From contig CALVIQ010000029.1 in the NCBI GenBank assembly GCA_944331815.1, positions 1 to 19,420 of the forward strand: a stretch of 19,420 nt of DNA. The letters run 5' to 3'. Under the pieces are notes generated by a model. The model did no database searches, was not told where the DNA came from, and was given only the letters and a program-made list of their open reading frames with translations. The translations under genes were made by a program, and so were the position numbers. Positions 14,447 to 19,420 of this stretch are shown here, in pieces (position 1 is the stretch's first letter; every line of letters starts with the position of its first letter). The stretch comes from an uncultured Bacilli bacterium. GTDB taxonomy: Bacteria > Bacillota_I > Bacilli_A > RF39 > UBA660.

Positions 14447-14938
14447 CTATTTACTCCTTAAAATATTATTTTTCTTACTATAAAATTCTGTCAATAGATA
14501 GATTATTATACAATAAATTATATTTAGAATTAATGAACTATATATGCTTTGCAATAAATTAAATAATGAATACATATGTGATTTAAAAATGATTGTAAAT
14601 AAGAATGTAATAATTCGATAAATTATTATACTAGTAGTTGTAATTAGAATATTAGTATATAAATTATTTGATAATAAATAATTTAACAATCCTATAACAA
14701 AACCTAAAATTAAAAATATAAAAAAGTTATAAAATAAAGTATTAAAATAAGCTATATCATATAATAATCCAATTATTGCAATAAATTTAAAATAACGAAA
14801 ATTATTATTATTAAAATATGGATAAATAATTACTAATGATACTATTGTAAATAATGGCAAAAATAAACTATCGGGTAAAATATAACGTGACAAAATACCA
14901 TCTAGAAAAAATGAAATCATAGAAATTATTACAATCAT
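14447..14938 (-). CDS. mreD: rod shape-determining protein MreD
   Basis: Small integral membrane partner of MreC in the elongasome that guides lateral wall synthesis. The 163-residue product is almost wholly hydrophobic with about five membrane segments; the start MIVIISMISFFLDGIL followed by LFLPLFTIVSLVIIYPYF is typical of MreD. Sequence conservation in this family is low, so position decides: its ATG overlaps the mreC stop (ATGA), with AAGGAGAAAT inside the end of mreC as ribosome site. mreB is not in the window. Confidence 0.88.
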   Translation of the reverse strand: MIVIISMISFFLDGILSRYILPDSLFLPLFTIVSLVIIYPYFNNNNFRYFKFIAIIGLLYDIAYFNTLFYNFFIFLILGFVIGLLNYLLSNNLYTNILITTTSIIIYRIITFLFTIIFKSHMYSLFNLLQSIYSSLILNIIYCIIIYLLTEFYSKKNNILRSK

Positions 14939-15783
14939 ATATTTCTCCTTAAAACTGTTACATAATTAATATTATCAAAATCAACATCTGATTGCATTTC
15001 TAAAACATTAGATAAGTCAAAATTATCAGTATTAATTCCTGTTATTTTACCAATAACTATGCCAGCAGGAAAGATATCACCCATTCCTGTAGTTGTTACA
15101 ATAGAACCATTTTCTATTTTAATTGATTGCGATATTCCTTCAATTGTATAAGTATTATTTTCCTTGTTATATCCACTTAATATTCCATAAACATAGGAAT
15201 CATTATTTTTAATTTTAATTGAAATCTTATCTACTACATCAGTTGCGGTAATCAGTCTTACTGTACTATTAAATGTAGTTGTACTTATTACTTTTCCTAT
15301 CAAATTAGTTCCTATTACTACAGGCATATCTTTTGTAATACCATCGTGTTCACCTTTATTAATAACTAATGTATCAGACCAATAATCTAAATTTCTACTT
15401 ATTACATTAGCATTTAAAAAAGTATATTCTGCTATTGTTTCATTTATATCTAATAATTTTTTCATATCTTCTAGTTGTTTTTTTAATTCTTCATTTTCTA
15501 CTTTATATTTTTCATTTTCTTTAACTTGATTTTCTAATTCTATGTATTTTTCATACATTTTATTTTTTTCATTATTAGTATTTATTTTATTAGTTATAAA
15601 ATCTATTGGAAAAGAAAAAACTTTTTGAACTGTTAATATACTATCTTTAATAGTTTTTTCAAATATAGTTAAGTTTCTATCCGTTACTACAATATTAACT
15701 ATAAATCCTATTATCAAACAAAAAATTAATATACAAATTATAATTATTTTATTTCTTTTTTCTTTTTGTTTTTTTCTATACAT
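14935..15783 (-). CDS. mreC: rod shape-determining protein MreC
   Basis: Elongasome scaffold between MreB and the wall synthases. The 282-residue product has a Lys/Arg-rich N-terminus, one membrane segment (about 12-33), a coiled coil (about 70-112) and the extracytoplasmic double beta-barrel domain, with ANVISRNLDYWSDTLVINKGEHDGI, GLIGKV-like GTNLIGKVISTT and ITTTGMGDIFPAGIVIGKI, all family hallmarks. GGAGAG precedes the ATG, and a TATAAT (15804-15809) with a poor -35 lies upstream, right after the terminator of the Xre gene. It implies a rod-shaped or at least walled cell. Confidence 0.95.
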   Translation of the reverse strand: MYRKKQKEKRNKIIIICILIFCLIIGFIVNIVVTDRNLTIFEKTIKDSILTVQKVFSFPIDFITNKINTNNEKNKMYEKYIELENQVKENEKYKVENEELKKQLEDMKKLLDINETIAEYTFLNANVISRNLDYWSDTLVINKGEHDGITKDMPVVIGTNLIGKVISTTTFNSTVRLITATDVVDKISIKIKNNDSYVYGILSGYNKENNTYTIEGISQSIKIENGSIVTTTGMGDIFPAGIVIGKITGINTDNFDLSNVLEMQSDVDFDNINYVTVLRRNI

Positions 15784-15824
15784 AATATTCTCTCCTAATT
15801 AATATTATACCCCAATTATTTTAA

Positions 15825-15862
15825 AAATAAAAGAGTAATTATTTTAAATTTAATTTACTCTT
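15825..15862 (-). terminator. terminator of the Xre gene, partly coding
   Basis: Perfect 8-bp arms AAGAGTAA/TTACTCTT (15862-15855 with 15838-15831), followed by TTATTTTT on the minus strand. The 5' arm lies in codons of the protein's last residues and the TAA (15841-15839) is in the loop. Confidence 0.75.
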
Positions 15863-16198
15863 AATTCTTTCAATAGTTCTTTTAGGATTAGAACAAAACA
15901 TATTATATAATTCTCTATTTTTCTTTAATTCTTCAACTATTTGAATATCTGTTTTAGCTAATTTTACTGGATATTCTTCATTATCTTCATTAACAACTTT
16001 AACGTCCATACCTAATACATATTTTGCATCTAAATCTAAGATTTCAATTAGTTTTAAAAAGTTACTCATGTTTGGTGTACGAGTTCCTGTTTCATAACCA
16101 CATATAGAAACTTTTGATACACCTAACATTTTTCCTAAAGTTTCTTGTGACATTTTTTTTGCTAATCTAGCTTCTTTTAATCTTTCACCTATTATCAT
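15839..16198 (-). CDS. Xre-family HTH regulator with C-terminal extension
   Basis: Transcription regulator of 119 residues. Residues 1-60 form an Xre/Cro-CI helix-turn-helix (IGERLKEARLAKKMSQETLGKMLGVSKVSICGYETGTRTPNMSNFLKLIEIL). The rest (about 70-119) is a charged extension ending RTIERIKSKLNLK, possibly for dimerisation. I start at the ATG at 16198, which has GGAGG 5 bases upstream; the in-frame codon at 16216 precedes that site. It is divergent from a Cro-like gene at 16335, and the shared region carries GTTAAY repeats next to both promoters, so mutual and self-repression is likely. Target genes beyond this pair are unknown. Confidence 0.88.
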   Translation of the reverse strand: MIIGERLKEARLAKKMSQETLGKMLGVSKVSICGYETGTRTPNMSNFLKLIEILDLDAKYVLGMDVKVVNEDNEEYPVKLAKTDIQIVEELKKNRELYNMFCSNPKRTIERIKSKLNLK

Positions 16199-16216
16199 AA
16201 AAACCTCCGTAATCAA

Positions 16217-16317
16217 ATTGTTAACATAATTATATCATTATATTTAATATTTTACAACTTTTTTAATTAATTGTTAATATTTACTTGAAATTAATATTAA
16301 GTTAATGTATAATTAAC
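16217..16317. promoter_or_regulatory. divergent promoters with GTTAAT-type operators
   Basis: Minus promoter: TTGTAA (16252-16257), 17-base spacer ending TGA, TATAAT (16229-16234). Plus promoter: TTGAAA (16285-16290), 17-base spacer, TATAAT (16308-16313). A perfect inverted repeat GTTAAT-N5-ATTAAC (16301-16317) covers the plus -10. Related sites are GTTAAC at 16220-16225, near the minus start point, and GTTAAT at 16273-16278 between the promoters. The arrangement suits control by one or both flanking Xre proteins. Confidence 0.7.
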
Positions 16318-16334
16318 ATTAGGAGGTAATATTT

Positions 16335-16541
16335 ATGAATAAGCTACAACAATATAGAAAAAAATATAATTATAGTTGCCAAGATATGGCTAACAAATTA
16401 AATATTAGTAAATCTTTTTATTGGCAAATTGAAAATTACAAGAGACGGTTAAGTTATGAAGCTGCTTTGAAAATTGCTAAAATATTTAAATTAAAACCTG
16501 ACAATATATTTTATGAGGATTATATTAAAAAGCAAGATTAG
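16335..16541 (+). CDS. small Cro-like HTH regulator
   Basis: A 68-residue protein that is little more than one helix-turn-helix: LQQYRKKYNYSCQDMANKLNISKSFYWQIENYKRRLSYEAALKIAKIFKL (about 4-53). AGGAGG lies 8 bases before the ATG. Its promoter contains the GTTAAT-N5-ATTAAC dyad, so it is probably controlled by itself or the divergent regulator, as in a CI/Cro pair. Its last codons and TAG form half of a bidirectional terminator shared with ssb. No phage gene is nearby, so it may be a domesticated or chromosomal switch. Confidence 0.85.
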   Translation: MNKLQQYRKKYNYSCQDMANKLNISKSFYWQIENYKRRLSYEAALKIAKIFKLKPDNIFYEDYIKKQD

Positions 16542-16552
16542 TCTTGCTTTTT
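16527..16552. terminator. bidirectional terminator shared by the Cro-like gene and ssb
   Basis: Perfect 11-bp inverted repeat AAAAAGCAAGA (16527-16537) and TCTTGCTTTTT (16542-16552) around a TTAG loop. The loop holds the TAG of the plus-strand gene (16539-16541) and the TAA of ssb on the minus strand (16540-16538). T-runs lie on both sides. Both proteins therefore end in KKQD. Confidence 0.9.
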
Positions 16553-16867
16553 ACTTGATAAAAATGTTACTCTTTCTGCTACAACTTCAACAGTATTTAA
16601 TTTAGCATCATCTGTATAAACAACTTGCTTATTTTGTAATCTACCACGGACACCGATTAAATCTCCTTTTTTGCAATATTCAGCAGTTGTTTCAGCTATT
16701 CCTTTCCATAAAACACAAGAAATAAAATCAGTGTCATATTCACCTTCAACATTCTTATATGGTCTTTGAACTGCTAATGTAAGATTTGTGACCTTTGTCC
16801 CATTTTCAGTTTCTCTTACTTCTGGTTCTTTTACTATCCTACCTACTAAAATAGATTGATTAAGCAT
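16538..16867 (-). CDS. ssb: short single-stranded DNA-binding protein (SsbB-like)
   Basis: OB-fold protein that binds single-stranded DNA. The 109-residue product has the family core: SILVGRIVKEPEVRETENGTKVTNLTLAVQR, DTDFISCVLWKGIAETTAEYCKKGDLIGVRGRLQ and VEVVAERVTFL. It stops right after the OB fold with SSKKQD and lacks the Gly/Gln linker and acidic DDDIPF-type tip through which housekeeping SSB binds partners, so it resembles B. subtilis SsbB, an accessory competence SSB. I start at the ATG at 16867, 7 bases after GGAGG. It is not next to rpsF/rpsR, where housekeeping ssb usually sits, supporting an accessory role. Confidence 0.93.
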   Translation of the reverse strand: MLNQSILVGRIVKEPEVRETENGTKVTNLTLAVQRPYKNVEGEYDTDFISCVLWKGIAETTAEYCKKGDLIGVRGRLQNKQVVYTDDAKLNTVEVVAERVTFLSSKKQD

Positions 16868-16889
16868 TGCATTTCCTCCTTTCAAAAAC

Positions 16890-16918
16890 AATATAACATT
16901 TTAAAGAAATGAAAACAA
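16890..16918 (-). promoter_or_regulatory. ssb promoter
   Basis: Minus strand: TTGTTT (16913-16918), 17-base spacer ending TGT, TATATT (16890-16895), an extended -10. The rest of the gap to the lipoprotein terminator (16919-17041) is A/T-rich and I see no gene in it. Confidence 0.55.
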
Positions 16919-17041
16919 ATGATTGATTTTTAAAATCTTAATTATTTTATTATTCATTTACTATAATTAACCCATTAAAAAATAAAATTTCACACTACTT
17001 TTTTCATATATTAACTATATTTTTAAAATATGTTTAATTTT

Positions 17042-17070
17042 AAAAAAAATAACTTTTTTACAAGTTATTT
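17042..17070 (-). terminator. lipoprotein-gene terminator overlapping its stop
   Basis: Minus strand: 9-bp stem AAATAACTT/AAGTTATTT (17070-17062 with 17055-17047), 6-base loop, then T-run. The last Lys codon and the TAA (17067-17065) are inside the 5' arm. Confidence 0.85.
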
Positions 17071-17370
17071 ACATTCTAAATAATATTTTACTTCTTGCAC
17101 ATCTTTTGTTGTTTCATCAATTATTAATTCAACATATGAACTTTCAGTACATTTTTCTAGTTTAGTTAAATCATAATTATCACCAACTAATTCTACTGCT
17201 TCTTTTAATTGTTTGATTGAAATAGTTGGATTTGTTAGTCCTTCTTGACCTTTTTGATGTTCATTATAAAATTGTGTTGCATATTCTTTCATTGTTTCTT
17301 CATATTTTTTTTGATTATCACATCCTACTAAAAAAATTAAACTAGCTAAAATTAATAATACTTTTTTCAT
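17065..17370 (-). CDS. small lipoprotein, unknown function
   Basis: A 101-residue exported lipoprotein. The signal peptide MKKVLLILASLIFLVGC ends in a lipobox LVGC with lipidated Cys17. The mature part is soluble and charged (KKYEETMKEYATQFYNEHQKG), with two further cysteines in ECK and EKCTES near the C-terminus that could form a disulfide; the pattern KQLKEAVELVGDNYDLTKLEKC followed by a YVELIID strand suggests a small alpha/beta domain. AAAGGAGG precedes the ATG, and TGTTATAAT (TATAAT at 17397-17402) is a likely extended -10 promoter. I do not recognise a family. Confidence 0.85.
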   Translation of the reverse strand: MKKVLLILASLIFLVGCDNQKKYEETMKEYATQFYNEHQKGQEGLTNPTISIKQLKEAVELVGDNYDLTKLEKCTESSYVELIIDETTKDVQEVKYYLECK

Positions 17371-17396
17371 TTTTTCCTCCTTTATTATCTAAAAAT

Positions 17397-17405
17397 ATTA
17401 TAACA
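17397..17405 (-). promoter_or_regulatory. extended -10 promoter of the lipoprotein gene
   Basis: Minus-strand TGTTATAAT, 27-35 bases before the start codon, with no good -35. Just beyond the sufU stop. Confidence 0.5.
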
Positions 17406-17444
17406 TATTTTTTAATAATAATTATACTAAATATTTTAATAGGA

Positions 17445-17870
17445 TTATTTTTTTACTTCATCTATTATTTTTTTTATTCCCCACCATGGAAGTAATGCAC
17501 ATTTTTTTCTATTAGGCTGTCTATAAATATCATCATAAACTACAGCTTGTTCTAATAATTCTTTGTCATATTCTCTTTCATTAATCATATTTTCAAAATT
17601 TTCATATATTTTATTTGCTTCAGCTACTGTTTTATTAATTAATGTATCTATCATTATTGAAGTGCTACTCGTACATATTGCGCAAGCTTCACCATCAAAT
17701 CTAATGTCAACGATTTTATTATTATCGATTTTTGCCATTAGATTTATTTCATCGATACAGCTTTCATTATTTGTATTAGAAGTCAAATATGTACTATCAT
17801 TTATTAATCCTTTATTTTTTGGTTTTTGATAATGTTCTAAAATAATACTTCTTTTTAAATTACTGTCCAT
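17445..17870 (-). CDS. sufU: SufU-type iron-sulfur cluster assembly protein
   Basis: SufU is a zinc-containing sulfur acceptor for the cysteine desulfurase SufS. The 141-residue product keeps the ligand set seen in B. subtilis SufU: Cys38 and Asp40 (NESCIDE), Cys63 (GEACAICTSS, with Cys66 beside it) and Cys124 (PNRKKCALLPW). The Gly between Cys and Asp is Ile here, a mild change. I start at the ATG at 17870 because AGGTGAT lies 3 bases upstream; the GTG at 17879 would be inside it. It follows the cysK-like gene by 50 bases, so cysteine supply and sulfur transfer may be co-expressed. sufS and sufBCD are not in the window. Confidence 0.93.
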   Translation of the reverse strand: MDSNLKRSIILEHYQKPKNKGLINDSTYLTSNTNNESCIDEINLMAKIDNNKIVDIRFDGEACAICTSSTSIMIDTLINKTVAEANKIYENFENMINEREYDKELLEQAVVYDDIYRQPNRKKCALLPWWGIKKIIDEVKK

Positions 17871-17920
17871 TTTAATCACCTATTTAATTATATATTTATA
17901 TTTCAAAAAAATCAAGCAAT

Positions 17921-18865
17921 TTAAATTATTTCAAAATCTATCAGTTCTATTTTATTTGATATAAGTTTATCTTCTTGATCTTTAATTTTATTATCAATGC
18001 TAAGATATTTTTTTAGATCATCTGGGAATATTGTTACTACGTTATCTAAATTACTTAGCACTGCTCCTAAAAAATTAGCGCCACTTGATATTCCTACACC
18101 TAAACCAAGTTTACTTGCTAATAAATTTGTCATATTTATTGCATCATCATCATTTATTAATATTATTTGATCAATTATGCTTTTATCTAATAATTGTGGT
18201 ATAAATTCATCTCCTATTCCTTCAATTTTATGAGCTCCTTCACTTATTCCTTTACTCATAAGTGGTAAGTTTTCTGGTTCTATTGCAATTACTTGTGAAT
18301 TTTTATATATTTCTTTTAATTTTTTTCCGATTCCCATCAAAGTTCCGCCAGTTCCAACTCCACTTACAAATCCGCTAATTTTTATGTTTTTATTTATAAT
18401 TTCTTGAGCAGTTGTTATGTAATTTATTTTTTCATTTAATTTATTTTCAAATTGATTTGGTCTAAAACCATTAAGTTTCTTTGCTAATTGATTGGCTCTT
18501 TTGATACATTCTACAAACCCGCCTTCTTGTTTAGATACTAAATAAACTTTTGCACCATATTTTTCCATTATTTTTTTTCTTTCTTTACTCACCCAATCTG
18601 GCATAAATATATAAACAGGATTATTAAAGTATGCTCCTATGGCAGCTAATGATATTCCTGTGTTACCACTTGTTGCTTCGATAATTGATTGATTTTCCTT
18701 TAATATTTTATTTTTATATGCTTCTGTTATTATGTAATAAGCCATTCTATCTTTTATACTTCCTGTTAAATTATAATATTCTAATTTTGCATAGACATTT
18801 TTTATTTGATTTTGATACCTATATTTTATTTTTATTAAAGGAGTGTTCCCTATTAATTCTTTCAT
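17921..18865 (-). CDS. cysteine synthase family protein (CysK-like)
   Basis: Fold-type II PLP enzyme, most likely O-acetylserine sulfhydrylase. In 314 residues: IGNTPLIKI at the start, NLTGSIKDRMA with PLP Lys38, substrate loop ATSGNTGISL (64-73), phosphate-binding GVGTGGTLMGIGKKLKE (about 171-187), EGIGDEFIPQLL and GISSGANFLGA. FPDDLKKYLS replaces the usual FPDSGERYLS. This is enough for the CysK/CysM/CBS-type group, but CysK, CysM and O-phosphoserine-dependent members cannot be separated by eye, and the Leu-Thr in NLTGS is unusual against NPGGS/NPSGS. GGTGAT precedes the ATG; a TATAAT (18880-18885) with no good -35 lies upstream. Probably co-transcribed with sufU. Confidence 0.88.
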   Translation of the reverse strand: MKELIGNTPLIKIKYRYQNQIKNVYAKLEYYNLTGSIKDRMAYYIITEAYKNKILKENQSIIEATSGNTGISLAAIGAYFNNPVYIFMPDWVSKERKKIMEKYGAKVYLVSKQEGGFVECIKRANQLAKKLNGFRPNQFENKLNEKINYITTAQEIINKNIKISGFVSGVGTGGTLMGIGKKLKEIYKNSQVIAIEPENLPLMSKGISEGAHKIEGIGDEFIPQLLDKSIIDQIILINDDDAINMTNLLASKLGLGVGISSGANFLGAVLSNLDNVVTIFPDDLKKYLSIDNKIKDQEDKLISNKIELIDFEII

Positions 18866-18893
18866 ATAATCACCATATTATTATATGATAATA

Positions 18894-18915
18894 CAAAAAA
18901 AAGGCTATTTAGCCT
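18894..18915 (-). terminator. spoVS terminator built from its last codons
   Basis: Minus strand: AGGCT-AAAT-AGCCT (18915-18902) followed by a T-run. The penultimate codons and the TAG (18907-18905) lie in stem and loop; the loop AAAT is the same as in the rplS terminator. Confidence 0.8.
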
Positions 18916-19165
18916 CTACAATTAATTTGATTGCGGTTCTTTCTTCACCATCAATTACTATATCAGTAAATGCAGGTATGCATACTAAATTTTTCCCTGA
19001 TGGTGCAACGAAACCTCTTGCAATTGCTATTGCTTTAATTGCTTGATTTAAAGCTCCCGCTCCTATGGCTTGAATTTCCAAACTTCCTTTTTCCCTAAAT
19101 ACATTTGCAAGTGCCCCAGCTACTGAATTAGGATTTGATTTTGATCCTACTTTTAATGTTTCCAT
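18905..19165 (-). CDS. spoVS: stage V sporulation protein S
   Basis: SpoVS is a small Alba-like protein needed for late sporulation in Bacillus and also found in non-sporulating bacteria. The 86-residue product matches throughout: LKVGSKSNPNSVAGALANVFREKG, IQAIGAGALNQAIKAIAIARGFVAPSG and the C-terminal VDGEERTAIKLIVEAK. AAAGGA lies upstream of the ATG. It has its own terminator; I see no confident promoter in the A/T-rich 19166-19302. Its presence is compatible with a sporulating ancestor but does not prove sporulation. Confidence 0.96.
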   Translation of the reverse strand: METLKVGSKSNPNSVAGALANVFREKGSLEIQAIGAGALNQAIKAIAIARGFVAPSGKNLVCIPAFTDIVIDGEERTAIKLIVEAK

Positions 19166-19302
19166 ATATCTTATTCCTTTCTACACTTTAAATATATGAA
19201 TGATACTGCTGTTTATTACTAAAATTTTAATAAATATTTTTTTAATTATTGAATATAATATTGTATAGATAATATTTTTGTTAATTTTTTTTCAAAAAGT
19301 AG

Positions 19303-19331
19303 TTGACTTTTTTATCATTTTCATGTAAAAT
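19303..19331 (+). promoter_or_regulatory. tRNA-Gly promoter
   Basis: TTGACT (19303-19308), 17-base spacer ending TG, TAAAAT (19326-19331), 19 bases before the mature tRNA 5' end. Confidence 0.75.
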
Positions 19332-19350
19332 TTATATTGCCTACTGATTT

Positions 19351-19420
19351 GCGGGTGTAGTTCAATGGTAGAACTCTAGCCTTCCAAGCTAAGAACGTGG
19401 GTCCGATTCCCATCACCCGC
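19351..19420 (+). tRNA. tRNA-Gly (anticodon UCC), at window edge
   Basis: A cloverleaf fits: acceptor GCGGGTG/CACCCGC, D arm GTTC-AATGGTA-GAAC with G18G19 intact, anticodon loop CTTCCAA (anticodon TCC), T arm GTGGG-TCCGATT-CCCAT. Two oddities: the first anticodon-stem pair is C27-A43 (stem CTAGC/GCTAA), and the T loop reads TCCGATT, giving C at position 55 where nearly all tRNAs have U (pseudouridine). The encoded sequence ends at the discriminator-preceding base at the window edge, so a CCA end cannot be seen. Confidence 0.92.

Noticed and set aside
17563..18888. Plus-strand frames opposite sufU and the cysK-like gene
   Set aside because: Antisense to genes with conserved catalytic motifs.
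1..19420. CRISPR array, insertion sequence, integrase or prophage
   Set aside because: No regularly spaced repeats, no transposase or integrase motifs and no attachment-site duplication were seen on either strand.

Overview
The window is very AT-rich and comes from a low-GC, walled Bacillota (Firmicutes), possibly an Erysipelotrichales/RF39-like or clostridial lineage. The evidence is strong AGGAGG-type ribosome sites, SpoVS, MreC/MreD, a dlt-type envelope acylation system, SufU-type Fe-S assembly and TGA used as a stop codon, which excludes the Mycoplasma code. No integrase, transposase, CRISPR array or phage structural gene is visible. Almost every gene is on the minus strand; the exceptions are acpS, a small Cro-like regulator and the tRNA at the right edge.

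Layout. (1) 290-634: acpS, plus strand. (2) 8296 down to 626, minus strand: a two-component system (OmpR-type regulator and sensor kinase) followed by a five-gene dlt-like operon: amino-acid adenylating ligase, fold-type III PLP decarboxylase, carrier protein, AlgI-type MBOAT and SGNH protein. (3) 10090 down to 8368: a class I methyltransferase and a membrane protein behind a long leader that looks like a transcription attenuator with a 3-4 codon upstream ORF. (4) 11839 down to 10202: VanZ-like protein, unknown 127-residue protein, ProX-type tRNA editing protein. (5) 15783 down to 11922: mreC-mreD, rplS with a probable L19 leader, lepB, and a large coiled-coil membrane protein. (6) 15839-16867: two divergent Xre regulators around shared GTTAAT/ATTAAC operators, then a convergent short SSB without acidic tail. 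(7) 19165 down to 17065: spoVS, cysK-like, sufU, small lipoprotein. (8) 19351-19420: tRNA-Gly(UCC) with unusual positions.

The most interesting system is region 2. It has the plan of the teichoic-acid D-alanylation pathway (activation, carrier loading, membrane transfer, SGNH acceptor step), but inserts a LysA/BtrK-like decarboxylase between ligase and carrier. The ligase lacks the Cys that shapes the D-alanine pocket of DltA, and the MBOAT ends in a Tyr-containing tail that may replace DltX. Together these suggest acylation of an envelope polymer with something other than D-alanine, under control of the adjacent two-component system, with acpS beside it to activate the carrier.

A second theme is compact 3' ends. 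At least six intrinsic terminators are built from the final codons and stop codon of the gene they terminate, including one perfect 11-bp stem shared by two convergent genes that gives both proteins the tail KKQD.
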